A stretch of DNA of 64,000 nucleotides from contig NZ_SDKD01000016.1 in NCBI RefSeq assembly GCF_004521915.1, forward strand, positions 62,001 to 126,000, written 5' to 3'. How positions within the stretch are numbered: the first letter of the stretch is position 1; every line of letters starts with the position of its first letter. Below, one piece after another: positions 1 through 8,323 of the stretch. The notes under the pieces are model-generated. The model was not told where the DNA came from, did no database searches, and saw only the letters and a list, made by a program, of their open reading frames with translations. The translations under genes were made by a program, and so were the position numbers. The DNA comes from Brevibacillus migulae (GTDB lineage Bacteria > Bacillota > Bacilli > Brevibacillales > Brevibacillaceae).

Positions 1-567
1 TATGCTTGGACAAGGGGTCCTTATACGGCTAGCGAGATCACCGCCATGATCAACACCAGCCAAAAGGCTAACAAAGGAACCACCTTTTCCACGCCGATCC
101 AATCGCTCGAGGTCACCAAGCGAGGCCCATCCGGACGCGTGATAGAGATGGAAGCGGACGGCAAGGAGCTGAAAGTGTCTTCGCCCGATGCGTTTCGCTC
201 GGTATTCAAGCAGGGAGAGAGCTCACTGCGCAGCACCAAGTTTGAGGTTGAGCAAATGGGGACCATCACCGCGATCGGAGCGAATGGGAAAAAGACAACC
301 GTCTCCGGTGATGCTCATGATTGGTATGCCATGGGGGCAGGAAAGAAACTGTCGCTTCCAAACAGCTATGCGGATTCCTTTTTGATCCTGGATGGAGGCG
401 GAAACTGGCGGGTCGCAACCAAAGACCAGATGTTCCTCTTGCGCGGACAAGGCTTCGGACACGGGTTGGGTGTTTCGCAATACGGGGCCAAAGCGATGGC
501 CGAGCAAGGGTATGACTACAAGGAAATCTTGCAACACTATTACCGTGGCATTAAGATCGATGATTAA
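1..567 (+). CDS. SpoIID/LytB domain protein, C-terminal part
   Basis: The frame is open from base 1, so the gene begins upstream of the window; 188 codons are visible. The C-terminus carries the SpoIID/LytB signature GQGFGHGLGVSQYGA followed by a YKEILQHYYRGI ending typical of the family. SpoIID-type proteins are lytic transglycosylases that cleave denuded glycan strands during engulfment or wall turnover. In Bacillales a SpoIID/LytB gene often sits between ruvB and queA, which fits its place here. Whether it is sporulation-specific cannot be told from the fragment. A GC-rich hairpin (about 603-631) without a T-run follows the stop and may be a weak terminator. Confidence 0.85.
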   Translation, partial: YAWTRGPYTASEITAMINTSQKANKGTTFSTPIQSLEVTKRGPSGRVIEMEADGKELKVSSPDAFRSVFKQGESSLRSTKFEVEQMGTITAIGANGKKTTVSGDAHDWYAMGAGKKLSLPNSYADSFLILDGGGNWRVATKDQMFLLRGQGFGHGLGVSQYGAKAMAEQGYDYKEILQHYYRGIKIDD

Positions 568-660
568 TAGTCTGACCATTCGCAGCAGGGAAAGCATTGC
601 AAGCCCCACATGGGTTGTTGGCCGTGTGGGGTATTCGTACGACAGAGGAGATAGAGAAAC

Positions 661-1689
661 GTGGATGTACATCAGTTTGATTTTGACTTGCCAGAAGAGT
701 TGATCGCGCAGCATCCGCTGGAGGATCGCACGGCATCACGCCTGCTTGTTTTGCAAAAGGAAACAGGGGAGCTGCAGCATCGAAAATTCACGGACTTGAT
801 CGACTTCCTCCAGGCGGGGGATGTGCTGGTGTTGAATGACAGCCGTGTAATGCCGGCGAGACTGATCGGAGTGAAGGAGGACACGGGAGCCAACATTGAG
901 CTGCTGCTCCTGCGTTCCCTGGGAGATGACCGCTGGGAGACTCTCGTAAAACCGGGAAAACGGGTAAAAGTCGGAACGCAGATCGTCTTTGGAGATGGAC
1001 GGCTCCGCTGTATATGCGAAGAGATCACCGAAACGGGAGGAAGGATCATTCGCTTTCATTACGAAGGAATCTTCTACGAGATTTTGGATCAGCTGGGCTC
1101 GATGCCGCTGCCGCCGTATATTCATGCCCAACTGGAAGACAAAGAGCGTTACCAGACGGTGTATGCAAAGGAAAGAGGCTCGGCGGCGGCTCCCACAGCC
1201 GGTCTGCATTTTACCCGCGAATATTTGCAAAAACTCGAAGAAAAAGGCGTTCAGATCGCCTACCTGACCCTTCATGTTGGCTTGGGAACTTTCCGTCCCG
1301 TGAGTGCGGATTCGGTGGAAGAGCATGTCATGCATGCTGAGTATTATGAGGTGTCTGAACAGACGGCACAAGTGGTGAATGCAGCGAAAGCGGAGGGAAG
1401 GCGGGTCATCGCAGTCGGCACCACCTCATGCCGGACGCTGGAAACCATCGGCAGAGATTACGGCGGCAAGCTGGTCGCAGCGTCGGGATGGACAGATATA
1501 TTCATTTATCCCGGCTATGAGTTTTCGATCATCGATGGACTGATCACCAATTTTCACTTGCCCAAGTCGACCCTTGTCATGCTGGTGAGCGCTTTGGCAG
1601 GACGAGAGCATGTCCTGAACGCATACAAGACAGCCATTGCCCATCGGTATCGGTTTTTCAGCTTCGGCGATGCCATGCTGATCCTCTGA
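661..1689 (+). CDS. queA: tRNA preQ1(34) S-adenosylmethionine ribosyltransferase-isomerase QueA
   Basis: QueA transfers and isomerises the ribosyl group of SAM onto preQ1 in the wobble position of GUN-anticodon tRNAs, giving epoxyqueuosine. The 342-residue protein has the family length. It shows the N-terminal FDFDLPEELIAQHP and LVLNDSRVMPARL blocks, the central GSAAAPTAGLHFT motif and the C-terminal TNFHLPKSTLVMLVSA block. Translation starts at a GTG with a GAGGAGA-type SD about 8 bases upstream. It is followed by tgt, the enzyme acting one step earlier, so the two form a queuosine cluster as in most Bacillales. Confidence 0.97.
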   Translation: MDVHQFDFDLPEELIAQHPLEDRTASRLLVLQKETGELQHRKFTDLIDFLQAGDVLVLNDSRVMPARLIGVKEDTGANIELLLLRSLGDDRWETLVKPGKRVKVGTQIVFGDGRLRCICEEITETGGRIIRFHYEGIFYEILDQLGSMPLPPYIHAQLEDKERYQTVYAKERGSAAAPTAGLHFTREYLQKLEEKGVQIAYLTLHVGLGTFRPVSADSVEEHVMHAEYYEVSEQTAQVVNAAKAEGRRVIAVGTTSCRTLETIGRDYGGKLVAASGWTDIFIYPGYEFSIIDGLITNFHLPKSTLVMLVSALAGREHVLNAYKTAIAHRYRFFSFGDAMLIL

Positions 1690-1705
1690 GGAAAAGCTTC
1701 TATCC

Positions 1706-1734
1706 TTGTGATTCTGTGCCATTCCCTCTATAAT
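1706..1734 (+). promoter_or_regulatory. sigma-A promoter of tgt-yajC
   Basis: TTGTGA (1706-1711) and a perfect TATAAT (1729-1734) are separated by exactly 17 bp. The start point would be near 1741, about 85 bases before the tgt start codon. tgt-yajC can therefore be transcribed independently of queA. Confidence 0.75.
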
Positions 1735-1826
1735 AGTAAAAGCTTCCTAAACGGCTTGGTACTTTCGAAGGAATGCGGCTTCACTCAACTAGACTTTCAG
1801 TTAATGAACCTAAGGAGTGCGAGAGA

Positions 1827-2957
1827 TTGGCTGTACGCTATGAATTGATAAAAACATGCAAGCAAACGGGGGCACGGCTTGGAAAATTGCACACCCCCCA
1901 CGGTACGATTGATACGCCTGTCTTTATGCCGGTAGGTACGCAAGCAACCGTGAAAACGATGAGCCCCGAAGAGTTGAAACAGATGGGGGCAGGAATCATC
2001 CTCAGCAATACCTACCATCTGTTCCTGCGGCCCGGACATGAAATCGTCCGTGAGGCGGGCGGATTGCACAAGTTCATGAACTGGTCCGGCGCAGTCTTGA
2101 CGGACAGCGGCGGGTTTCAAGTGTTCAGCTTGAGCAACATGCGGAAAATTACGGAAGAAGGGGTTACCTTCCGTTCCCATCTGAATGGGGAAAAGCTCTT
2201 TATCGGGCCGGAAGAAGCGACGCAGATTCAAAATGCGTTGGGTGCCGATATTTTTATGGCTTTTGATGAATGCGCACCCTACCCTGCTGAATATGATTAT
2301 GTTAAGCAGTCGATGGAACGGACAACCCGTTGGGCAGAGCGCTGTCTCAAAGCCCATCAGCGTCCGCAGGAGCAAGCGCTGTTTGGAATCGTGCAGGGCG
2401 GGATGTACCGGGATCTGCGTGAGCAAAGTGCCCGAGATCTTGTTTCCATGGACTTTCCGGGTTATGCGGTTGGCGGGCTCAGCGTAGGGGAACCATTTCC
2501 GCTGATGTATGAGGTGCTCGATTATACGACGCCGCTGCTTCCAGCGAACAAGCCTCGTTATCTGATGGGAGTCGGTTCGCCTGATGCTTTGATCGAAGGC
2601 GCTATCCGCGGCATCGACATGTTCGACTGCGTCCTGCCGACTCGCATTGCGCGAAATGGGACATGCATGACAAGCCAAGGGCGTCTGGTCATCAAAAATG
2701 CGAAATACGCTCGTGATTATACGCCGCTGGATCCTGCGTGCGATTGCTACACATGCAAAAATTACACACGTGCCTACATTCGCCATCTGATCAAAGCAGA
2801 GGAGACCTTTGGCATTCGTCTCACCACCTACCACAATCTGCATTTCCTCATCAAACTGATGGAGCAGGTGAGACAAGCAATTTGGGAAGACCGGCTCGCT
2901 GATTTCCGCGACCAGTTTTTCGCCCAATATGGTTTGGGTGAAGATAGATCATTTTAA
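1827..2957 (+). CDS. tgt: tRNA-guanine transglycosylase (queuine tRNA-ribosyltransferase)
   Basis: Tgt exchanges G34 of tRNA-Asp, -Asn, -His and -Tyr for preQ1. The open frame extends to 1773, but the best start is TTG 1827, preceded by AAGGAG at 1812-1817, giving a 376-residue protein beginning MAVRYELIKT. Visible landmarks are LTDSGGFQVFSL (nucleophile region with the catalytic Asp), GIVQGGMY, GGLSVGE and the C-terminal zinc site CDCYTC with a downstream His. Length and motifs are those of a complete bacterial enzyme. It is followed after 21 bp by yajC, as in many genomes. Confidence 0.97.
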   Translation: MAVRYELIKTCKQTGARLGKLHTPHGTIDTPVFMPVGTQATVKTMSPEELKQMGAGIILSNTYHLFLRPGHEIVREAGGLHKFMNWSGAVLTDSGGFQVFSLSNMRKITEEGVTFRSHLNGEKLFIGPEEATQIQNALGADIFMAFDECAPYPAEYDYVKQSMERTTRWAERCLKAHQRPQEQALFGIVQGGMYRDLREQSARDLVSMDFPGYAVGGLSVGEPFPLMYEVLDYTTPLLPANKPRYLMGVGSPDALIEGAIRGIDMFDCVLPTRIARNGTCMTSQGRLVIKNAKYARDYTPLDPACDCYTCKNYTRAYIRHLIKAEETFGIRLTTYHNLHFLIKLMEQVRQAIWEDRLADFRDQFFAQYGLGEDRSF

Positions 2958-2978
2958 CGTTAAAAGGAGGATTTTCCC

Positions 2979-3296
2979 ATGCAAGGCATTCAACAGTTTT
3001 TGCCGATCATCGTCATGATCGCGATCTTCTATTTTCTTTTGATCCGTCCGCAGCAAAAGCGTACCAAACAACGCAACCAAATGCTGTCAGCTTTGAAAAA
3101 GGGAGATAAAGTGGTGACAATCGGCGGTATGCACGGAACCATTCAGGACATCTCTGATGACAGCGTGACGCTGCGCATTGCTCACAATGTGAACGTGGCG
3201 TTTGACCGCGGTGCGATCAATAACGTAATCAGCAGCAGCAATGCAGCCCCTGCAGCATCTTCTGAGAGTGACAAAACGGAAGAAGTAAAATCCTGA
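2979..3296 (+). CDS. yajC: preprotein translocase subunit YajC
   Basis: YajC is the small single-span subunit that associates with SecDF at the Sec translocon. The 105-residue product has one N-terminal membrane helix (about residues 6-23), then the LIRPQQKR motif and the GDKVVTIGGMHGTI block that mark the family. An AAAGGAGG SD precedes the ATG. The Ala/Ser-rich acidic C-terminal tail is not conserved. Its partners secD and secF lie 5 kb downstream in the same orientation. Confidence 0.95.
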   Translation: MQGIQQFLPIIVMIAIFYFLLIRPQQKRTKQRNQMLSALKKGDKVVTIGGMHGTIQDISDDSVTLRIAHNVNVAFDRGAINNVISSSNAAPAASSESDKTEEVKS

Positions 3297-3306
3297 CATA
3301 CATACG

Positions 3307-3344
3307 AAGGAGCTGACCCTTTCCAAGGGATCAGCTCCTTTTTT
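3307..3344 (+). terminator. intrinsic terminator after yajC
   Basis: AAGGAGCTGA-CCCTT pairs with AAGGG-ATCAGCTCCTT around a 3-4 base loop and is followed by a T-run at 3339-3344. It ends the tgt-yajC transcript and may also stop transcripts of the convergent gene at 3356. Confidence 0.85.
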
Positions 3345-3355
3345 CATTCGTATTT

Positions 3356-3829
3356 TTATGCTTTCAAAATACCGCCATGATACACGAGCTCGTAAAGGAC
3401 TTCTCCCTCTTGTTCGATCCATTCCTTCCCGGTAAAGAGCTTTACATCCCCTTGGTTTGTATCTACATATTTCATGGCTCCATCCTGATGTTCAAAAGCA
3501 CCTAAAAACCTGTCTTCCTCATACATGAGCGACAAGCTTTTCTTAATGATAAGTCCCGCAGCATGTGACGTAATTCGTTCCGGCTGCAGGATATAGCCAA
3601 AATAATTCATCGCCCATACCGGCTTCTTCTGAAAGTACACGACCTCTTGGCCGATAAAGTCGCTTTCGCCAAAGTAGCTGTCGTGATAAATCCATTCCCC
3701 TAGGGAGAATTGCAAGTCTTTTGAGTGGAGACGGTAAGGCAATAAGCGTGTTCCGTTGCCCACATACGTGTTCCGTTTTGCTTGAACGATAAAATGCTCC
3801 AGCTCTGTAACATGAAAAGCGTGATTCAT
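3356..3829 (-). CDS. DUF5680 domain protein, possibly SOS-regulated
   Basis: The 157-residue product begins with a FIVQAKRNTYVGNG-type block, followed by LQFSLGEWIYHDSYFG, FIGQEVVY and VWAMNYFGYI segments that I recognise as the DUF5680 pattern. No biochemical function is known to me. It has no signal peptide or membrane helix. A GAGGGGG SD lies upstream of the ATG. About 60 bp upstream is a near-consensus Gram-positive LexA box beside a TATAAT element, so it may be induced by DNA damage; that is inference. The gene is inverted relative to its neighbours and is not part of the usual yajC-yrzE order. Confidence 0.7.
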   Translation of the reverse strand: MNHAFHVTELEHFIVQAKRNTYVGNGTRLLPYRLHSKDLQFSLGEWIYHDSYFGESDFIGQEVVYFQKKPVWAMNYFGYILQPERITSHAAGLIIKKSLSLMYEEDRFLGAFEHQDGAMKYVDTNQGDVKLFTGKEWIEQEGEVLYELVYHGGILKA

Positions 3830-3884
3830 GGAAATCCCCCTCGCTTGGAATGGTGTCCAGGTGCTGTTTCATGATCGTTTCTTC

Positions 3885-3902
3885 ATTATAGAACATATGT
3901 TC
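3885..3902 (-). promoter_or_regulatory. LexA-like box next to -10 of the DUF5680 gene
   Basis: On the minus strand TATAAT occupies 3890-3885. Directly upstream is the perfect 12-bp palindrome GAACATATGTTC (3891-3902). The Bacillus LexA (DinR) site is CGAAC-RNRY-GTTYC; this copy matches all core positions and the trailing C on the plus strand. Its position just upstream of the -10 is where a repressor would block RNA polymerase. Confidence 0.6.
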
Positions 3903-3926
3903 CGATTTTGGTAGTGACTTTCAAGC

Positions 3927-3959
3927 AAGAAAAAAGCAGGAACGAATTTTCGCTCCTGC
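3927..3959 (-). terminator. intrinsic terminator after the yrzE-like gene
   Basis: On the minus strand GCAGGAGCGAA pairs with TTCGTTCCTGC and is followed by a run of T (plus-strand A at 3929-3935). It lies just beyond the stop codon at 3976. Confidence 0.75.
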
Positions 3960-3975
3960 CAATCACGACCGTCAT

Positions 3976-4353
3976 CTACGAATATCTTTTTGATGTGGAA
4001 TTGACGCCGATCACGCCGCCAAGCGCCGCCAAAATAAAGGCTCCAAACAGGTAGAAAAGGGTGGAAAATTGCATAGGTGCGTCAAAACCGAGAAAGCCGA
4101 TCAGAAGGACCAGGAAGAAGTAGGCAGCTCCCGTCAATCCCCCGTAGTACCAGCCCTTCCCCCCGCAACGCCGGCCGGTTATGAAGCCGCCGATGAGCAG
4201 GCTGATGACGTTGATGGTATACGTAAAATAAGGAAGCGTGCTTTCCCGAAGACTGGTAAACGCCAGCAGCAGCGCAGTGAGCAATGATCCGATCAGGACC
4301 AGGCCGAACGTCGATACCAACCCGGTAATGACAGAGGTGGATGTACTCCGCAA
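3976..4353 (-). CDS. TIGR04086 family membrane protein (YrzE-like)
   Basis: This 125-residue hydrophobic protein has four predicted membrane helices and GGFITGRRCGGKGWYYGGLTGA, the usual hallmark of the TIGR04086/YrzE group. The frame is open to 4386, but a TTG at 4353 is the likely start because AGGAGGGG lies about 6 bases before it. In B. subtilis yrzE lies between yajC (yrbF) and yrbG, the same neighbourhood as here. No activity is known. It is divergent from corA, and the 128 bp between them should hold both promoters. Confidence 0.75.
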   Translation of the reverse strand: MRSTSTSVITGLVSTFGLVLIGSLLTALLLAFTSLRESTLPYFTYTINVISLLIGGFITGRRCGGKGWYYGGLTGAAYFFLVLLIGFLGFDAPMQFSTLFYLFGAFILAALGGVIGVNSTSKRYS

Positions 4354-4481
4354 TGAAACCCCTCCTCTTAGGTAAAGTTTGTACATCTATATGAGGGGCT
4401 TGGTCGCCTTATTCATCTTCTGCGTTGAACATCAGGAAGAATTTTCGTATGATGAATGAGGAACCAGACGGGGGTGAAGAG

Positions 4482-5459
4482 ATGATCAAAACTTACTTTT
4501 ACAATCACTCGGACCAGAAGATGTTTCATGACGTGGATCTCGAGAAAAAAGATGAATGGCTGCGTTCGCCGGAGGATTTGCTGTGGATCGATTTGTATGA
4601 TGTCGGCAACAATGAATTGCAGTACATCGCCAAAATCTTTGATTTCCACCCGCTGGCCATTGAGGACTGTCTGCATGTCAGTCCGCGTGCAAAAGTGGAT
4701 AAATATGAAGAGTATTATTTCTTCGTTTTCCATGCATTGCGCTACAATGAGGAAAGCGATAATGAGATTACGACAGTCGAGTTGAATGTATTCTTGGGTC
4801 CCAATTATATTGTGACGATTCATAAGTCGCCCATGAATACGATCGGCCGGATCGCGGCACAGTGCCACCGTACCAACAGCTTTTTGAACAGAGGGCCTGA
4901 TTACCTTTTATATGCGATTGTGGATGGGATTACTGATGAATACTTCCCAATTATGGATCGAATCAGCGTGCGCGTCGACGAGCTGGAAGATGAAATTTAT
5001 GAACATCAAATGGAAGAAATCACAGAGGAGTTCCTCGCGCTGAAACGAACGCTGATTTTGATCAGACGCGTCATTATTCCGCAAAAACGAATTTTTGCCA
5101 ACGTCAATGGCCGTTATTCCTTCGACATATCGGAAGAAAACCTGCCATTTTATATTGACTTGACGGATCACCTGGAGCGGATCGCCGACTCGACGGAAAC
5201 TTCGCGTGATCTTGTGAATGGGGCATTGGATACGTATTACACCATCATCAGTGCGAAAACCACGGAAAACATGCGAGTGCTTACCATTATCTCCACGATC
5301 ATCCTGCCATTGACCTTTATCACTGGCCTGTTTGGGATGAATACTTTTTCGTGGCTGGGGCATGAAGCGGAACCGTATATGCTGATGATCGCCTTGTCCA
5401 TCATGCTGCTCATGACCTTTTCCATGCTGTATATCTTCAAAAAGAGAAAATGGCTGTAG
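4482..5459 (+). CDS. corA: CorA family magnesium transporter
   Basis: CorA is a homopentameric Mg2+ channel of the plasma membrane. The likely start is ATG 4482, preceded by GGGGGTGAAGAG, giving 325 residues. A long charged cytoplasmic N-terminal domain is followed by two C-terminal membrane helices. The first ends in the selectivity motif GMN (FGMNTFSWLGHE), and the protein ends in a basic KKRKWL tail, as in the family. The gene is monocistronic by spacing. It could also carry Co2+ or Ni2+; the sequence does not decide this. Confidence 0.93.
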   Translation: MIKTYFYNHSDQKMFHDVDLEKKDEWLRSPEDLLWIDLYDVGNNELQYIAKIFDFHPLAIEDCLHVSPRAKVDKYEEYYFFVFHALRYNEESDNEITTVELNVFLGPNYIVTIHKSPMNTIGRIAAQCHRTNSFLNRGPDYLLYAIVDGITDEYFPIMDRISVRVDELEDEIYEHQMEEITEEFLALKRTLILIRRVIIPQKRIFANVNGRYSFDISEENLPFYIDLTDHLERIADSTETSRDLVNGALDTYYTIISAKTTENMRVLTIISTIILPLTFITGLFGMNTFSWLGHEAEPYMLMIALSIMLLMTFSMLYIFKKRKWL

Positions 5460-5553
5460 CAGGCAGGAATTGATTCCCGCAAGCTTCGCCGCATAGGGGT
5501 GGACCTTCCCGCAGAAGACTATGGGTACTATCGAAAGCGGGAGGTCGGACAAA

Positions 5554-6270
5554 GTGGAATTCACTACCATTTTGCTGCGCACCCTTTTTACGTATTTCTT
5601 CCTGCTTATCTTGCTCCGCCTGATGGGCAAGCGAGAGCTGGGGAAGCTGTCTGTCTTTGATGTGGTCATTTCCATCATGCTCGCGGAAATGGCGGTGCTG
5701 GCGATCGATCAGGTAGATCGGCCGGGCATATACTTTTATGTGCCGATGGTAATGATCGCACTGTTGGAAATCGGGATGTCCTATCTCTCCATGCGGAGCA
5801 AGAAAATTCGCGATGTCGTAGACGGCTCGGCGGATTTAATTATTGAAAACGGGGAAATCCGGGAAGAAGCCATGCGGCGGAATCGATTGAATATGGATGA
5901 TTTAATGGTGCATTTGCGGCAAAAAAATATCAATAATTTGGCTGATGTGGAATTCGCGATCTTGGAGCCTACCGGACAGATGAGCGTCTTTCCAAAGGAA
6001 TCCAAGCACGCTGTAACGAGAGAAGACTTGCACATGGATCCGCCGAAGCCGGTAGGTCCGGTCACGTTTCAGGGACTGCCCATTCCGCTCATTCTGGATG
6101 GCAAGATCCGCGACGATGCCCTGGGAAAGATCGGGCAGAATAAATTTTGGCTGAAAAAAGAAATCCGCAAGCATGGCATCAAGGATGTCAAGGAGATCAG
6201 CTTTTGCAGTATCGATAACCAAGGAAAATTGTTCATTGACCGAAAAGACAAACCCCGCCCGAAGCATTAG
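5554..6270 (+). CDS. DUF421 / YetF-family membrane protein (YrbG-like)
   Basis: The family has three N-terminal membrane helices and two cytoplasmic DUF421 repeats. Here the helices lie in the first ~85 residues, with the RLMGKRELGKLSVFDVVISIMLAE motif. The soluble part carries ENGEIREEAMRRNRLNMDDLMVHLRQ and a second domain ending in SIDNQGKLFIDRK. The start is taken as GTG 5554 after GGGAGGT (5539-5545), giving 238 residues. Gene order (yrzE, yrbG, spoVB) matches B. subtilis. Function is unknown; some relatives are linked to spore germination. Its stop is one base from the stop of convergent spoVB, and a 7-bp GC hairpin at 6252-6284 spans both ends. Confidence 0.85.
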   Translation: MEFTTILLRTLFTYFFLLILLRLMGKRELGKLSVFDVVISIMLAEMAVLAIDQVDRPGIYFYVPMVMIALLEIGMSYLSMRSKKIRDVVDGSADLIIENGEIREEAMRRNRLNMDDLMVHLRQKNINNLADVEFAILEPTGQMSVFPKESKHAVTREDLHMDPPKPVGPVTFQGLPIPLILDGKIRDDALGKIGQNKFWLKKEIRKHGIKDVKEISFCSIDNQGKLFIDRKDKPRPKH

Positions 6271-6271
6271 C

Positions 6272-7852
6272 TTAGCGGCGGGGAAAAAACAAGGCAAGCT
6301 GTTCGCCGACCCAAGGGATGCGGGCTACGTCCTGTTTGCCCAAAATGCGAAGTGCGATCAGCAGCAGCAGGTAGAGCAAGGAGCTGAAAAAGGAGCTGAA
6401 CAGCAGGCTTTGGCCGATGGTGAGGTTGGTGAACCAATAATTTGCCATATAGGAGCCGCTGTAGCCCATGGCAAACATGGCGGCGCCAATTTTCGCAAAG
6501 TCGCTGAATTGAATGGTAAAGCCAATCCCTTTCATCAGACTGGCAAAATGCAGCAACGTGGTCAGCGTGATACCCAAGTTCAGGGCAATGACCGCGCCGT
6601 GGATCCCAAAAGCGGGTTGAGCCGTAATCACAAACATGGCAACGGTTTTGACGATTGCGGAGATAAAGGTGTTGCGGAAAACCACGTTGGCCTGATCCAG
6701 CCCCTGCAATGCCGCAGCCAGCGGTGCCTGAAAGAATAAAAAGACAGAAAAGGGAGCCAATTCCTTCAGCAAAATGCCGACCGCGGGATCACCATACAGC
6801 AATTGACAAAGCGGCTCGGCAAATACATACAGCAAGACGGTGCAAGGCGCGCCGATGACTAATGTGATTCGCATGGATTGATAAATCCGCCGGTGGACCA
6901 TGCGGCTGTTCTTTTGAAAAGCGGCCTCGGCCACTGCCGGGACGAGAGAAACCGACAAGGAATACGTCAAAAACGTCGGGAACAAGAGGAGCGGCACCGC
7001 CATCCCGGCAAACTGGCCGTAAAGCGAAGTAGCCTCGGCAATCTGAAAGCCAGCGTAAATTAAAGCGAAGGGTACGACCATTGGCTCCAATACATAAGCG
7101 ATGGACCCGACAAGTCTGCTCATGGTGACCGGAAACGATACGGACAGCAGCTGCCACAGCGTATCCCGGCTTTGCTGAAGAGAAGTGAAGACGGGAGTGC
7201 GGATCAGCTTCTCTGCCGTTTGCTTGCTGCCTCGGCGATATTGCCAGATGATGTACAGCAATCCGGCAGCTTCGCCGAAAATGATGCTGGCAACCGCTCC
7301 AGCTGTAGCATACTCGACGCCCCTGTCCAAAAAGGAGAGGGTCATGACGACCACCAGCACCATACGGACGATCTGCTCCAGAAGCTGCGATGCTGCCGTA
7401 GGAATCATGTTATGCTTTCCTTGGAAATATCCCCGCAGCACGGAGGAAAAGCTGGCGATCGGGATGACAGGGATGGCTGCCAACAGTACAATATACGCCC
7501 GTGGATCGGTAAACAGCCATTGCGTCAGCCACCGTGCACTCAGGAAAAGCAGCAAGCAGACAACCAGGCTGATCCCCCCGGTGATCAACAAGGAGAGGAG
7601 TAGAACGCGCCGGGTCTGTTTCGGATCGCGGGCCGCTTCGGTTTCTGCTACCTGTTTGGCGATGGCGACAGGCAGGCCAAATGTGGTGAGCGTGATGAGG
7701 AAATACAGGATGGGGACCACCATTTGGTACAAGCCCACTCCTTCTGCACCGATGATGCGTGAGAAGACGATGCGATTTGCGAACCCGAGAATTTTGGTGA
7801 TGGCTCCCGATACGATGAGGATGACGGTACCGTAAAGAAATGATTGTCTCAT
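6272..7852 (-). CDS. spoVB: stage V sporulation protein B (MOP-superfamily lipid flippase)
   Basis: SpoVB is a multidrug/oligosaccharidyl-lipid/polysaccharide (MOP) exporter family protein, related to MurJ/Wzx flippases, needed for spore cortex peptidoglycan synthesis in the mother cell. The frame is open to 8122, but ATG 7852 begins the recognised N-terminus MRQSFLYGTVILIVSGAI and is preceded by GGAAAGGG; the product is 526 residues with about 14 membrane helices. NRIVFSRIIGAEGVGLYQM and the LPVAIAKQVAE segment are typical. In B. subtilis spoVB also lies beside yrbG. Confidence 0.93.
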   Translation of the reverse strand: MRQSFLYGTVILIVSGAITKILGFANRIVFSRIIGAEGVGLYQMVVPILYFLITLTTFGLPVAIAKQVAETEAARDPKQTRRVLLLSLLITGGISLVVCLLLFLSARWLTQWLFTDPRAYIVLLAAIPVIPIASFSSVLRGYFQGKHNMIPTAASQLLEQIVRMVLVVVMTLSFLDRGVEYATAGAVASIIFGEAAGLLYIIWQYRRGSKQTAEKLIRTPVFTSLQQSRDTLWQLLSVSFPVTMSRLVGSIAYVLEPMVVPFALIYAGFQIAEATSLYGQFAGMAVPLLLFPTFLTYSLSVSLVPAVAEAAFQKNSRMVHRRIYQSMRITLVIGAPCTVLLYVFAEPLCQLLYGDPAVGILLKELAPFSVFLFFQAPLAAALQGLDQANVVFRNTFISAIVKTVAMFVITAQPAFGIHGAVIALNLGITLTTLLHFASLMKGIGFTIQFSDFAKIGAAMFAMGYSGSYMANYWFTNLTIGQSLLFSSFFSSLLYLLLLIALRILGKQDVARIPWVGEQLALFFPRR

Positions 7853-7957
7853 GGAAAAGCCCTTTCCTTTACGAATGGTTCGATTTTTGTGCCTACTGTA
7901 AGAATATGGACGTGCCGCTAGGAGAATGACTATTTTCAAAAAGGGGAGAAGAAAGAG

Positions 7958-8206
7958 ATGTCCGACTTGAACGGTTTCACCGAAGAGGAGCTGTTTATGG
8001 AGGTGTACAATCTGTGCAAAAGCAAGGCAGAGGAGTTCGAGATGTTGGGGTATGACAATGTATCTCCCAAAGACATCTGGGAATGTGTCGCCTCCTCCTA
8101 CAAGGAATTTCCTGCCCTTCACAAGCTCGTCAATGACATTTTGTCTCTAAAAACGACCAAGTATATGAACTGGCAAATGATGAAGGTCTACCGCAATAAT
8201 TCGTAA
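7958..8206 (+). CDS. comN: ComN-type post-transcriptional regulator
   Basis: This 82-residue soluble protein resembles ComN (YrzD), annotated in B. subtilis as a post-transcriptional regulator of the comE late-competence operon that associates with DivIVA. ELFMEVYNLCKSKAEEF and NVSPKDIWECV segments are characteristic. A GGGGAGAAG sequence precedes the ATG. It is divergent from spoVB and lies just ahead of the secDF promoter, as in other Bacillales. The assignment rests on family resemblance and synteny. Confidence 0.75.
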   Translation: MSDLNGFTEEELFMEVYNLCKSKAEEFEMLGYDNVSPKDIWECVASSYKEFPALHKLVNDILSLKTTKYMNWQMMKVYRNNS

Positions 8207-8220
8207 TTTTTACACGCAAT

Positions 8221-8249
8221 TTGACCTGTTTTTAGCACTTGGCTATAAT
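8221..8249 (+). promoter_or_regulatory. sigma-A promoter of secD-secF
   Basis: TTGACC (8221-8226) and a perfect TATAAT (8244-8249) with a 17-bp spacer. The transcript would start near 8256, leaving a leader of about 68 bases before secD. Confidence 0.8.
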
Positions 8250-8323
8250 GGGCATATTGACAACAAGGGGTTGTAAGAGGGAGCGTTCAAAAGGGACGAG
8301 TCCCAGGGGAGGTTACAGAGAAG

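Noticed and set aside
603..631. Terminator after the SpoIID-like gene
   Set aside because: The stem is good but no T-run follows, so it is mentioned only as a weak hairpin.
1797..2927. 376-residue minus-strand ORF opposite tgt
   Set aside because: It mirrors the tgt codons, has no SD, and its composition (Cys, His, Arg-rich) is that of an antisense shadow.
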